From assembly GCA_030248195.1 (NCBI GenBank), contig JASAND010026207.1:104259-168258 (forward strand): DNA of 64,000 nucleotides. Reading direction: 5' to 3'. This stretch comes from Trissonchulus latispiculum (taxonomy: Eukaryota > Nematoda > Enoplea > Enoplida > Ironidae). Each line of letters opens with the position of its first letter. Position 1 is the stretch's first letter. The notes below the pieces were generated by a model. The model ran no database searches and was not told the DNA's origin. It saw only the letters and a program-made list of their open reading frames with translations. A program made the position numbers and the translations under genes. This document shows positions 53,646 to 64,000 of this stretch, piece by piece.

Positions 53646-55823
53646 TGGGTTAAAACCCATTAGAAACAGAGGTGGTGGGGATTAAAACCCCAGCAACTAC
53701 TGTCCGAACCGATTGGCTTTCACGTGCGGGTTCGGGACCCGAATTGTGTATTGCGTAACGTTTAATGTGTTGTCTTGTGCTTTTAGGTTGAAAACAGATG
53801 AAAACTAACGTTTTTGAAGACCAAACGAACGAAGAGGACCAAGCTTGGGGCCGTTCCGGCCTACTTGGCTAAATATGCAAATGAGGCTCTGGCAGAGCCT
53901 CACATGGGCATAGAGTCACGTGTGCACTACTCAGTATTCACTACGGACCTAAACTACAGCTACACTGACCTACTCTAACTGCTACGTGCTACCCAGTATA
54001 TGAGTGTAACCTACTTGCTAGAATTGACGAATAATATTTAATTAGGGCCCAAACCTGGCCACTGAACAGGATAATGTTAATTACTACCAATTATTACTGA
54101 CTACGAACTACTTGATACTAACTGAGACCTATTTTATACTCTGCAGGCCTAACTGGACTTAACGACAACTATTATAACCCTAACCTGGGTTGGTAACCTA
54201 CTATTTGATTCCTAAACCATATTACCGCAAATATGCAAATGGGGTTACCGAAACTCCTAAACTGGGACTAGAATCTTAGCTAAACCACTGTAGATTGACC
54301 CTTTCTTGGAGAGTACCCGCAGCTTGGATAAGGTGACCTAGCCTCCGAGGTCAATCTAGAACCGGACTGCACATACTAACAGGTATTAACCATTATCAAC
54401 AATCCTAACTAACAGTATACTACTAACCGCAATTACTAATACTGACTATAATTACTAATACGAACTAACATTATTAAAACTAACTGATACGAGACTAATG
54501 GTTTACCTAACCTAACCTAACTGCTTATGATGTATGTTCTGTTTATTATGGACTAATTATTACCTAATATTATGACCTAACTAACTGTTGCCCTACGGAC
54601 TACACTCAAGACCTCCGCGAGGAGTTTACATGAGCAGTCCCATTCATACGATTATAATCACACAGCAAATGTGATCTCGTTCATGCAGACTCAAACATGC
54701 CGCTTTCACACACTCATCTAGACGGTAAACACACACATACCATCGTACCTACACGAATTCACACATACTATTTCATTCGAACATTCACAGTTACTCACAC
54801 AACTATTCAGACACATTTACCCAACATTCACACCTCACGCATACTTGACTTCTCTCACAACCTCAACTGGAGGAGTTTACGTGAGGAGTCGCATTTATAC
54901 AACACAATACAAATTACAGCCCTAACAGTGCTGAGATGGGGCTAATTCCCAGGATACTAACCTATTAATTCCTAATAATAGCTACGGATGCGTAAACGTG
55001 CGTTATAATTCGAGAATGGCCCAGAAGTGGCCATTCCCACGTGATCACCCGTGTGTTTTCTTTTGTTAGTGTGTAAAAGCCAACGGGGACAATAATTGCT
55101 GTTATAGCAATTATTACAAAAATAGGCTAAGGACAGCTTTTTTAATTAAAGGGAGCCGGTATTCCCCTGTTAACGTCTTAATAATTAATAGGTTAAACAA
55201 CATTTAAAAGGTAGATTTCTGGTTTTAAGGTGTTTTATGAAGCCTCATGTTTTAAACCGGCAATGATTAAAACAAGACAAGGTTCTGACAGTGGCTTTTT
55301 GAACGCAGTGCAAAACATGGCCGGCAACTCTGGTTGCCGGCTGTGGGGATAAGGGGATTCCTAACCTAAAAGACCTACTCCCGGGGAGTGGCCTAACTCC
55401 CCTTCCTCAAGGTGGGTAGGTGAGGGTCCTCCCTTAAGATAACGCTAATGTTTCTAAGGGGAGAGAGACCAACCTCTCTCGCTGACTGCTAGCCAAGCAC
55501 TGACTGAAAACTGCTAATTGCAGTCGAGACCCCATTTGGGGGCTGGCCTTTCAGCTTCTAACAGCTGATTGGCTGTTAGCGTGTGATCACGTTTTTCTAT
55601 TGGGCTGCCGAGTCGTGACCTACGGCAGCCCACAGGCGCGTATGGCGGCTGGAGGACCCCAGAATTAATGGGAACAGGTCACCGCTAACTCAGAAAGATA
55701 GACGGCCAAAGGCCGGATTTTTGGTATCAAGCTCTAGGGGTCACGGCTGGAGCTCATAAATTTGGAGTAACCAGAAGCTCCCATATTTTCTAAAACTTGG
55801 TCCTCCAGCGGCCGACTAAAAGG

Positions 55824-55855
55824 GTCTCCTTTGCTTATTAGAAAGCAAAGGAGAC
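55824..55855. repeat. Perfect 13-bp hairpin in element L copy 2
   Basis: Identical to 32255-32286. TyB begins 8 bp after it. Confidence 0.85.
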
Positions 55856-55862
55856 ACACCTG

Positions 55863-57997
55863 TGTAATGTGGGTAATAACGTCCCCGTTATCACCCCCCT
55901 TCTAAGTCCTTTCCTAATTTCCACTTTCGCTGTTTTTCCTAAAACTCCCCCAAAATTCCCCAAATTCCCCACAAATATTGTAGTTTTATAATTGTTGGGA
56001 AGTCCCATAATTATGCATTATTTTGTATGTAAACCCCTCCCCTAAATATTGTGCAGTGCTAACTTTATGCTCGTCTTTTAAAAATATCTAAAATTGTCTA
56101 TGTTTGAGCGTAAACTTAACATTGCACATATTTCCTTTTCTTGTTGGCTTAGCGAAGATAGACCCTCCCGTTCCCAACGCATGACAAAATTCTCCTTGAA
56201 TGATTACATCACCCTTTCGTCAGTTGGGAGTTTGACAAGTCACCGTGCGGCTGTTTATCTGAGATTGGGGCCCCACCCTCACCTGTCTACACCTAAAAGT
56301 GTAAGTTTCCAGTTTTTGGTTTTTCTCTTAAAAACCCCCTTTCTAACTCCTTTTCTAACTGTTTCCTGACTCTAACCCCCCTCCTTTTTGTTTAATTTTC
56401 AAGTTAATTCCTAACTTCCCCCCTCTCCTTTTTCCACCTAATTAGCGGGGTTGCCCCCGTTCCCTCCCCTGGGTCTAACTTCTTTAGCCAACTCCCCTCC
56501 CCCAGTTTTGTGGTATTGTTCCCTTGCCCGGATTTTGTTGCTGGTCCCCCGTTCCTTTGTTTTCTATTCCCCTTTGTGCCCCTTCTGCTGTTATTGTGCG
56601 GGTAGCCCGCTGTACCTTGCCTGTCTTGTCCGTATATTGCCGGACGGACTTTCTTGTAATATCCTTGCCCTGTGCTGTCCCAATAAACCTGCCAGTTGTC
56701 TGTTATTTAATTTTTATTAATTAATTTACTAAGCTTTAATAATTTTGATCTCTTTTCTAGCTAGGTAGAGCTCTGGGAATAGCCCGGAGCTGACTCATAA
56801 CTGAGCCTATTTTTGTGTGTGTGTATTCCCCCCCAATTTTGCTAGGCGCCCCGTTGGCGTCCCCCAAAAATTACCCAGTTCCCCCTTGGCGAGGCAAGTC
56901 GGTGGTAGAGAGCCGCCTGGACTAAATATCTCCATCCGCAGTCGCAGGTCAGCGCCTTGCGCACAGTTCCACTTGTAAAATTGGGGCTTGAGCTTAGCGG
57001 TTAAAATCCCTAGCTCCCTCATATTTTACATTAGGCTGCCAGCTCTAGGCTCTCCCCTTTTTATTTTCCCCCTGAAATATTTTTCCTATTTTTCCCCCTC
57101 CCCTAACTTAATTTTTCTAGCCCCCCCCCCTTAGCCTAAAAATTTTTTTAGAACCCTACATAATTTCCCCCCCCCCCCTATTTTACTTACCTTGACTGGA
57201 TCCGCCGGTCTGATATACCCATTCCCCCCGTGTGGATTCACAAAGGTCTGCAATTGACGTCATTCCCAATTGTAAACCTTTGTGTTAACTTTTTTGGCCC
57301 GCCCCCGCATCGTTTGAGCCCTTATCAGGCGCCTGACTTTGCTTGGGCCCTTTGAAGCGCCGCCCACGCATCGCTTAAAGTCCCAGTCAGACGCCTGACT
57401 TCCTGTCAACCCCCCGTGAATTTTATTAGTCCCGTTTTCCTTTCTGCGGACGAGTGGTGTGTTTATTTTATCATCGTGCCTATTTTTGCGAATTTTTAAG
57501 TGCTGTGTTATTTTTCTTCCCATCCTTTTGGAAATTATTTATTATAGTTGGGCAGACCAACTTTACCCCTTGATTATCACCGGGACCACGCCAGGTGATA
57601 ATCTACCCCCATTATACCAGCAACTCCCTACCCGCCCTAAATTTATACCAATTTGCCCCTCCCCACCCCGAAAATTTTTGGGAGGGAAATATAAAAATTT
57701 TGTAAAATTTGGTCAGATTCCAGGACCCGCCCAGGAATCTAACCTGGTATTGTTGGCCCTTGTCAGCCCCAACTGGTGGACTGCTGCTTACCCCTTGGAC
57801 GGATTCCCCGAAAATCCAGGTCGATCCGGAGACTGACCCAACCCCCGAATTTTGGCCTAAAATATATACGTATTATTGGAGTTTCGTGTCCCTGGCCTAG
57901 AAACCCCTAACCCTTCCTAGTTATATACGTATATCGCCCAAAAAGTCCCTATCGTCCCCAAGTGCTGCCCAAATTTTGATATACGTATATAACTAAC
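55863..57997 (+). other. TyB 5' LTR and leader (boundary unresolved)
   Basis: Pyrimidine-rich, non-coding. An AATAAA at about 56682-56687 (CCCAATAAACC) would suit an LTR poly(A) signal. A TTGGCG-starting stretch near 56856 or 56884 might be a primer-binding site, but neither follows a clear CA end. A 46-bp inverted repeat lies at 57239-57284 (CACAAAGGT...ACCTTTGTG) and a tandem unit at 57301-57340/57360-57401 (GCATCG...CGCCTGACTT). Three ATATACGTAT motifs lie at 57863-57990. A consensus splice donor (TTGGTAAGT) lies at 57998-58006, just before gag. Confidence 0.5.
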
Positions 57998-58033
57998 TTG
58001 GTAAGTTGTCTTTTTTCTTGTGTTTTGTTAATA

Positions 58034-59767
58034 ATGGATAATCGCCCCCCTGAAGATGACCCCTTTGACAGTAAACCCAGAGTGGCCCGATCCCCTGACC
58101 CTCCCCCTCCTGACCTTGGGGCCGTGGGCGGAAGTTCTGGGCAGCACGGATCTTCCGTTCACATCCGCCTCGAGTCGGGACTGAGTCCCGAGGACGATCT
58201 ACACCCCTCGTCGGACTCCCCCCAGGACGGAGGTAGAGGAGGCCCCTCCCGTCATGATTCCACGGTCCATCTGGACGGTTCCGACCCCAGTGAAGAAGAG
58301 AAATTGCGTACCCGAGGCCAGTGGAAAAAATACCAAGAGCAGCTGGCCCGGCTGATCGGCGACGCCCCTAACCCTACAAACCCCATTTTTGATCGTCTCA
58401 CTGATTCGGGTCCCGCCCAATCACGAGTGAGAAAGTCCATGCCCCCCCTTACCCGACCCAGAGCTACCTCTGAGGGAGCTCAAAAACCCCAAAATCGCCG
58501 GTCTAGCCAGCACTGGGGCCTGGCCTCCCCCTCATCCGGCTTGATGTGGGACAAGTCGGGTGACCTACGGAACCGTCAGAATTATGACGACGGGACGCCT
58601 CCCCTGGCCTCACATGAGTCCTACCCCTCTACCTCCGGAAATTCAGCAGATTCAGCCCCACCCCCCAATCCCACTCCCCTGGAACAGCCGTCCGGAAAGC
58701 CCCAACCCAAGAAAAAACCTGCTCTGGGTTTTTGTCCCAAAGTTCCGGCGTGTCCTGGCTGGGCCCCTCCTACGCATAGAACCCCCTATGAAGACCTTGA
58801 CGACCAGATTGGTAAGTCGGTCCTGACCCAGCAGGTACGCCATATGACCCGGGAAATGTGGGTTTTTCTGTATCAAAACCACCCCAGGGTTTATACAGAA
58901 TTCCTCGAGATTGTGGCGGCCATCGAAGAGGATTCCGACGTGAAACCCCCACCCGAATCAAGGACGAGGGGGCAGCCCCCTAGCCGTCCAACCCCTCCCC
59001 ACGGCGATTCTCCGCCGTCATCTGACTCGGAATCCGGTGACGATGGCCCCACATTCCCATTTCGCCCCCGGGCCCAAAGCGATACTCGGGCTAACCGACC
59101 TACCCGCCCTCCCTTTTCCCGGAGACGCCCTGACCCCCGACTGCACACCAGGGAAGCCCAGGTGGAGCAGTCCAACCTGTCCACTGCGCGACACGTGGCT
59201 GAGTACCTAAAGGCCTTTAAGGGAACGAAACCATTCCTAGGCCCCCAGAGCCAGATCAAGTTCACGACCTGGATTTCTAACTTCAAGGACACGGCTCGTG
59301 TCCATGAAGTCCCTCCCCACCTCCTCCACCGAATTCTGTGGCAGTTCCTTGACGATTCCGTCAAGGAAGCCCTCCATGGCCCGAACCTACCCGATTCCTT
59401 CGAGAAATTGGTGGACATTTTGAAGCAATTGTACGAGCCCATTCCCACGACAGTCGAGCAGTATGCCGACCAATTTTACCGCCGAAGGCAACAACCCTCG
59501 GAAAAAGCCCACCAGTACGTAACGGCCCTCCGACTTTTGGCGGTAAAGGCCTTCCCCTCCGCTGGTATCCGGGAACGTGACCGGAAAATGGCTGAACAGT
59601 TCAAATCCGGTCTGAGGGAAGCCCTCAGGGTCCGGGTGGCTGGTCAGCTAGCCGAAATGTCCTATTGGCCCCAAAATGAGCAGAGTTCCATGATCGACCG
59701 AGCTCTGCTTATTGTCCAGTCCGTCGAGCGGGCCATGGAGGAAGAAACCCCCGTCCCTAGCCTTTGA
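58034..59767 (+). CDS. gag: TyB gag (capsid)
   Basis: The first ATG in the frame is at 58034 (MDNRPPEDDPF), giving 577 residues. Residues 1-380 are Pro/Ser/Asp/Arg-rich and probably disordered. The last 190 form a retrotransposon gag domain: FTTWISNFKDTARV, LLHRILWQFLDDSVKEAL, LKQLYEPIPTTVEQYADQF and QQPSEKAHQYVTALRLLA. The stop at 59765-59767 lies just past a C5 tract (59748-59752). The zinc knuckle follows in the +1 frame, so gag continues by frameshift or a base is missing or extra in this copy. Confidence 0.8.
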   Translation: MDNRPPEDDPFDSKPRVARSPDPPPPDLGAVGGSSGQHGSSVHIRLESGLSPEDDLHPSSDSPQDGGRGGPSRHDSTVHLDGSDPSEEEKLRTRGQWKKYQEQLARLIGDAPNPTNPIFDRLTDSGPAQSRVRKSMPPLTRPRATSEGAQKPQNRRSSQHWGLASPSSGLMWDKSGDLRNRQNYDDGTPPLASHESYPSTSGNSADSAPPPNPTPLEQPSGKPQPKKKPALGFCPKVPACPGWAPPTHRTPYEDLDDQIGKSVLTQQVRHMTREMWVFLYQNHPRVYTEFLEIVAAIEEDSDVKPPPESRTRGQPPSRPTPPHGDSPPSSDSESGDDGPTFPFRPRAQSDTRANRPTRPPFSRRRPDPRLHTREAQVEQSNLSTARHVAEYLKAFKGTKPFLGPQSQIKFTTWISNFKDTARVHEVPPHLLHRILWQFLDDSVKEALHGPNLPDSFEKLVDILKQLYEPIPTTVEQYADQFYRRRQQPSEKAHQYVTALRLLAVKAFPSAGIRERDRKMAEQFKSGLREALRVRVAGQLAEMSYWPQNEQSSMIDRALLIVQSVERAMEEETPVPSL

Positions 59768-60296
59768 GGCTCGAGCTTATGACGACCCTTTTGACGACCC
59801 TGATTACTTTGATTACCCCTCAAATTCCCCGGAACAAGAGGCCTACGCAGCAGAAATGCGTATGGCATCACCCTACCCCCCTCAAGCTCGAGCCCAGTAC
59901 CAACAGCCCCGCTTCCCCCGATCTCAGAACCCTCGTCCCAACTCTAATTATAGGTCTGGCTATAATTACCCCTCCAACTCTGGTCCCCGCCCCAATAACC
60001 CCAACCAGAGGCCATATGGACCTAGATTGTGCTTCTGGTGTGTTAAGGAAGGGCATGGTTGGATGCAATGCCCTGACCGAATCCGGGCAGTCCAGAACCT
60101 GGGTCCAAACCACCCCGGGTTTTTACGTATGTTGAGTAACCCTAAGGTGGCTGTCACGGATCAGCCGCTAAACCCGTCCCAACCTTCGGACCAACAAGGA
60201 GGTGCCCAGAACGACCTCCAACCCCCACCCAGGAGCCAGAGACCCCCTGGCCTTTTTCAGAACCAGGGAAACGCCAACCAGGGGCGTCCTCAGTAA
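59753..60296 (+). CDS. TyB nucleocapsid region (+1 frame to gag)
   Basis: The open frame continues the gag sense with LAFEARAYDDPF, then a Tyr/Pro/Asn-rich stretch and one CCHC knuckle, CFWCVKEGHGWMQC (Cys-x2-Cys-x4-His-x4-Cys) at about 60028-60069. It ends in a Gln/Asn/Pro-rich tail and TAA. No in-frame ATG fits as a start. It would bind element RNA. The coordinates begin after the C5 tract where the frame must change. Confidence 0.65.
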
Positions 60297-60337
60297 ACCT
60301 AGGAGGGCGCCCCCGGCAACCCTCCTATGCTGTAAAT

Positions 60338-61018
60338 ATGGTCCTTGCCTTTACTAATGACCCCCCCGCATCTAACCCAAATTCCCACGAACCTAGTTCC
60401 TCAGCCCCTCCTCCCGAATTTTACCGAACAGACTCCCTATCTGGATCCTCTTGTTCAACGGATTATACCCCGTCCCCTCCCCCCAAGAACGGACTGCCTA
60501 GTCTGTTCGACCATATTGCTGAACCCCCCTACCCTGTCCGACGTAGCCTTTCCTTTTTGGAACCTAAACAGGTCAGGGTTTGCCAGTGGAGACCCAGAGC
60601 GGAGCTGGTCAACATGTACGGAGGATTCCCCGGCGGCGGGGATTCCGTCCGATATGGTAATGGCCTGCTCCGCCCCAACTGGTTCTGGTCTGAATGGAAA
60701 CAGACCATGGGCCTCCAGGCCGTGTCCGCCCAATATCAGGAGATTTGCAACAACCCCAGTTGCAAATATTGTATCCGGAGGAAGCGTCAGAAGAAGCGTC
60801 GTCAGGTCTGGTTCCCCTCCCACGATTTGGTTATGGCCAATGGTGGGTACCCCGGTGGCGGGAACCTTATCAGGGATAAGGAAGGTAATACCCGTCCCTA
60901 TAAGTTTTGGAACCGGTGGCGGAAACAGGTGAAGCCTTTTGGAGACGGGGGAGACCAGTCTCGCAAACGGCCGCCTTTATCCGCCCCTACCAAACTGTCC
61001 CGCCACCCCCAGTTTTAG
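60338..61018 (+). CDS. TyB accessory ORF with duplicated PGGG module
   Basis: A 226-codon ATG-initiated ORF after the nucleocapsid. Two copies of an about 45-residue module are visible: W-P-(E/D)LV, then GG(F/Y)PGGG, then RP-x3-FW-x2-W-(K/R)Q. They lie at about residues 86-130 and 157-200. Between them is CNNPSCKYCIRRKRQKKRRQ, Cys-rich and then very basic. I do not recognise the module. It may be part of a polyprotein joined by frameshift to the next frame near 60955-61018, where both frames are open. Confidence 0.6.
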   Translation: MVLAFTNDPPASNPNSHEPSSSAPPPEFYRTDSLSGSSCSTDYTPSPPPKNGLPSLFDHIAEPPYPVRRSLSFLEPKQVRVCQWRPRAELVNMYGGFPGGGDSVRYGNGLLRPNWFWSEWKQTMGLQAVSAQYQEICNNPSCKYCIRRKRQKKRRQVWFPSHDLVMANGGYPGGGNLIRDKEGNTRPYKFWNRWRKQVKPFGDGGDQSRKRPPLSAPTKLSRHPQF

Positions 61019-63120
61019 ACCACGCCAAAACCCTCCCAACCTCCCTGCCGACCTCAGTCTTGGACCACGCCAGACTGCCGTTAACCCCACCTCAGCAAGA
61101 GAATCATGATCTTCATCATGATTCCTATTCCCCCTCGACCTTTCACCCGCCTCTTACCGGGGCAATTCTGGTGCTGTTGAGCGATAAGCGGGTTAAAAGT
61201 CGGCAGTGGAAACCCGCCCGGCATTCCTATAAACCTCAGAAAGCGACGAAGAAGATCCAAGTGGATCTCATCGACAACGTCCCTCCCCTAAAGGACCCAC
61301 TGCTGACTATCCCACCCCTTCCCAGACAAAACCGTAAAAACGTACGTATATCCGATAACGTACGTACCCATTCCCCCCCTAACTTCCAACAAAGCCCTGG
61401 GGAGATCTTGCCGTCCACCTCTGGTCGGCAAAACCCCCCCAGCGCCTCACAGCACCAGGATGTCCCCACTTCCCTAGATAATGATAACCTGGCCTCCAGG
61501 TTACGTAACCTACGTAACCTTGACGACGCCCCCTCTGGAACAAACCCTGACCCTATCCGCCTCCTGCGGAATAAAGGGGACAATTCGTGGCGGCTCGCCC
61601 CCCGCCATTCCAAAAGCGCCCGCCACGATTCTGTCCCCCCAACCGCAACCTCCGCCAACCCCTTTACCCCGGAACAGTGGGCACCCTATTTCGAATTGGG
61701 TGACATGTTCCAGGAAGTCCGCGAGGAGCTGAACGAGGTTGAGGCAGCCCAACATGAAGTGTTAACCTCTGTGGGCCACGCCACTAGAAAGGCTAACGAA
61801 GACTTTCACACCACCATGACCCAGGTCCGAAGGAAAGTCGACGAGTTCGAGAACTTGCTTTTCGACTTCATGGCCATGGACCGCCGCCGGACGGAGGAGC
61901 TGGAAGCATCTGGCCAACTCCGTCTCCCCAATATGTCCATATGGGCTGACCCTCTCCCTCAACCTCAGCGTCCTCAGTCCGACCTCACGACCAATAAGAC
62001 CGCTCCAAAATTGAAGAAAACCCGGTCTCCTACCCATAAACGGTCCCTTTCTGAGGGGGAAGCCCCCTCTCAACCCGAAAAACCCATTTCCCCTACCCAA
62101 CCCAGATTCCCCGACAAAACCCCGCCCCCTTCGCTTCCTCCGGAGCCAACGCAATGTCTGGAGGAGGAGGCGCAGACCTTGGACGCCTCACCACCCAAAA
62201 GCCCGCCCCCTAATCCCATCAGAGAAGCGGTCCAAGCCGTTTTGATGGGCAACACGTCCTTTTTCGCATCGCAATGCTCTCGTATTGCCCTGCGGAAAAG
62301 CCCCCTAATCCTGGTGAGCGTGTCCGGGGTCAAAGCCATTGCCCTCGTAGACTCCGGGGCCAATATTTGCCTCATCTCCAAGGCATTTTTCGACCGCGTA
62401 AATGCCTCGGGTATCTTCTCCCTTTCCCTGGACACTGCGACGGTGGCCAAAGTGTCCACTGCCGCAGCGGGTTCCACCCTCCAAATAATCGGCTCTTGCG
62501 AACTCCCTTTTGTTTGTAATAACCATAAATTCAGTTTCACCTTCCATGTAACCCAAGGGTTACACCAGGACGTCATAATTGGATATGACTTCCTGGAAAG
62601 AGCCGATTGGTCCATCATCCCAAAAACCCATTCCCTCCGAACCCCCTATTGGGAGACGCCCCTCCTGACCCCGGAAGAACTACAGGCCCTGGCTAACAAG
62701 TTTAGCATTCAGACCGCTCTTAGCGTTTTCTTCTGTATGAGGGAGAAGAAAACCCTACAACCCCGGTCTGAAGCTATGGTCCCCGTGCGCTGTCTCGTGG
62801 ACGGCGCAAAACAACCCAACTGCTACCAAGCAGTCCTTTTTGAACCCGACCCGGAACTTATGGAGCGGTATGAGGTCTACCCTGTCCCTGGTGTCCTCGA
62901 AACGTCGGACAAGGTCACCTATATCCGTGTCTATAACCCCCACGACTGTCTGGTTGACCTCCCTAAAAATCTGTCCCTCGGCGAGGCCGAGCCCATCACC
63001 CCCATTCAGGAGGCTGACGGACGTCAGTATGCGACGGAATGGGGGGGTGAACCTACTCCAACTCCAGGACAGTCTGCAATCCTGGACAGACCATCCGGCT
63101 ATACGGGCAGCCCAGTGTAG
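60956..63120 (+). CDS. TyB Pro-rich / coiled-coil region and aspartic protease
   Basis: A long open frame with no clear ATG start. It has a Pro/Ser-rich part with two VLDHA repeats. A helical heptad-like segment follows at about 61700-61910 (FQEVREELNEVEAAQHEVL, then VRRKVDEFENLLFDFMAMD), probably a coiled coil. After a second Pro-rich stretch comes a retropepsin-like protease at about 62290-62620: IALVDSGANICLISKAFF with the DSG catalytic Asp, and HQDVIIGYDFLERADWSI. It ends at TAG 63118-63120. Pro-rich and coiled-coil sequence of this size between knuckle and protease is unusual for Ty3 elements. Confidence 0.65.
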
Positions 63121-64000
63121 CCCCCCCTCCCCCCTACCTTACCCCAGTGAAAAGGACAGATTTTTGCCCGGAGGTACACCGGACCCCACGGATATGATGG
63201 AACCCGATCATTCCCCGGTAAAGTGGGTTGATCCCACTATTTATTGCCTCCAACTTCCCCAAACAGCTTCGGAAGCCGAAGTTGTCCCCACTACCCCTTC
63301 CCTGAATACTGACCCCGCGACTTGTCACCTCGAGGAGATGACGGAAGCCGAGGTTCTTTTTGCGGATGCCTCGGAACCCCCGGCAGACGAATTTTCCTGC
63401 CGGATGCCCCTTCCAGGAACAGTTGGAGGCAAACCCACCCCAACCCAGTACCTCTGAACAATTGGATCCAGCCCCTCTCCCCTCAGAGCAGGGTCTGCGC
63501 GGGTTTAACGACTTGCATTACTCGGCAGACACCATGCTCCCCCAACCCCTCCCCTCCATGGAAGAACGCGTCAAGTTCATCGAGGAAAATGTGGATTTCG
63601 CCGCTATGGACCTCGATGAACACTTCAAACACGGCCTTAAACGCCTCCTTGTCGAGTATTTTGATGTTATTGCCCGTCCCGGAAACCCCGGGCGGACGAA
63701 AGTGGACCAGCACATCATAGATACCGGCAAGGAGGGCCCCATTAAAAGCCGGGCGTACCGAAATAATCCGAAGGACAAGGCCGAGATTGAGAAACATATC
63801 AAAGCCATGCTCGACGAGGGCGTGTGCTCCCCCTCCACTTCCCCCTGGTCCTCACCCTGCATTTTGGTCGGGAAAAAGGACGGGTCTACCCGTCTTGTCA
63901 TCGACTACCGCCGCCTAAACAAAATCACGAAGAAAGATAATTACCCCCTTCCCAAAATTGACGAAATTCTCGACCAATTGCAGGTTGCGAACATCTTCTC
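63121..64000 (+). CDS. TyB reverse transcriptase (5' part, incomplete)
   Basis: After the protease stop the sense passes to another frame (SEKDRFLPGGTPDP onward, to 63457). It then passes near 63420 to a third frame open to the window end. That last frame carries the N-terminal RT region: KVDQHIIDTGKEGPIKSRAYR, IEKHIKAMLDEGVCSPSTSPW, SPCILVGKKDGSTRLVIDYRRLNK and YPLPKIDEILDQL, classic Ty3 blocks. The YxDD block lies beyond 64000. The frame changes occur beside C-runs. Confidence 0.75.

Larger units (their letters stand above)
51444..55862. mobile_element. Element L, copy 2 (interrupted and incomplete at right)
   Basis: It starts TGTAATAGACTCTGTCAGATC like copy 1 and stays collinear to CACACCTG at 55862. 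It differs by a GC-ended insertion (52827-53645) and by lacking the 670-bp segment of copy 1. The final 750 bp of copy 1 are not present; TyB starts at this point, so they should lie beyond 64000 if TyB is a simple insertion. Octamers ATGCAAAT are kept at 53875-53882 and 54233-54240. Confidence 0.8.
55863..64000 (+). mobile_element. Ty3/gypsy retrotransposon TyB, 5' part (runs off the right edge)
   Basis: It begins TGTAATGTGGG exactly where homology between the two L copies stops. It contains a C-rich leader, a gag with zinc knuckle, a DSG protease and a Ty3-type reverse transcriptase in that order, continuing past the window end. The plus strand is strikingly rich in C. The coding region is spread over several frames. 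The 3' LTR would be off-window, so LTR limits are not provable here. Confidence 0.85.

Noticed and set aside
58199..62618. Minus-strand ORFs of 60-185 codons under TyB
   Set aside because: They mirror C-rich coding sequence that lacks stops on the other strand by composition, and no domain is recognisable.
27908..64000. Element L copy 2 plus TyB as one retrotransposon with a giant 5' LTR
   Set aside because: L copy 1 continues for 750 bp after the point where TyB begins, and that sequence does not resemble TyB. A nested insertion explains both copies better; kept only as an alternative.

Overview
This window is invertebrate-looking animal DNA: AT-rich, intron-containing and dominated by mobile elements. 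The animal reading rests on spliced secreted S1 serine-protease genes with signal peptides, a Penelope-like retroelement with a GIY-YIG domain, two Ty3/gypsy retrotransposons, tRNA-derived SINEs and many short inverted-repeat elements. I cannot name the species. There are no operons, bacterial genes or CRISPR arrays. Nearly all cellular coding sequence is a few short exons on the minus strand.

Host genes. Two paralogous trypsin-like proteases lie in the same orientation. Gene A has exons 2 to 4 at 2891-322, a probable signal-peptide exon 1 at 17342-17306, and its last exon off the left edge. Gene B has exons 2 to 5 at 47549-39964; its exon 1 was not found. Splice sites and intron phases agree exactly between the two. 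His and Asp of the triad are seen in both copies and Ser in B. The residues before the catalytic Ser are not trypsin-like.

Layout. 1-6600: edge copy of a TTAA-flanked element, gene A exons, a possible GC-ended transposon. 6600-7617: SINE. 7618-12665: a complete but decayed Ty3/gypsy element (TyA) with 354-bp LTRs and 5-bp target duplication. 12715-18790: repeats, two near-identical SINEs 495 bp apart, probable gene A promoter and exon 1. 19600-23089: Penelope-like element beside an inverted 5'-truncated copy, making a hairpin of about 1.2-kb arms. 23090-27311: a composite inverted-repeat element. 27908-33048: a 5.14-kb non-coding unit (L) with TG...CA ends and 4-bp target duplication, inside a TTAA element. 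34172-43366: several TTAA elements, paired 20-bp palindromes, a large fold-back region and gene B exon 5. 43400-51440: gene B exons 4 to 2, a MITE and second copies of two upstream repeats. 51444-55862: second L copy carrying a GC-ended element with 8-bp target duplication. 55863-64000: a second Ty3/gypsy element (TyB) inserted in that L copy, C-rich, its coding region split over several frames, ending inside reverse transcriptase at the window edge.

The window reads as a tandem protease pair whose introns and flanks collected layers of transposons. Empty-site comparison between repeat copies lets many insertions be placed to the base. Junctions were read by eye and may be off by one or two bases.
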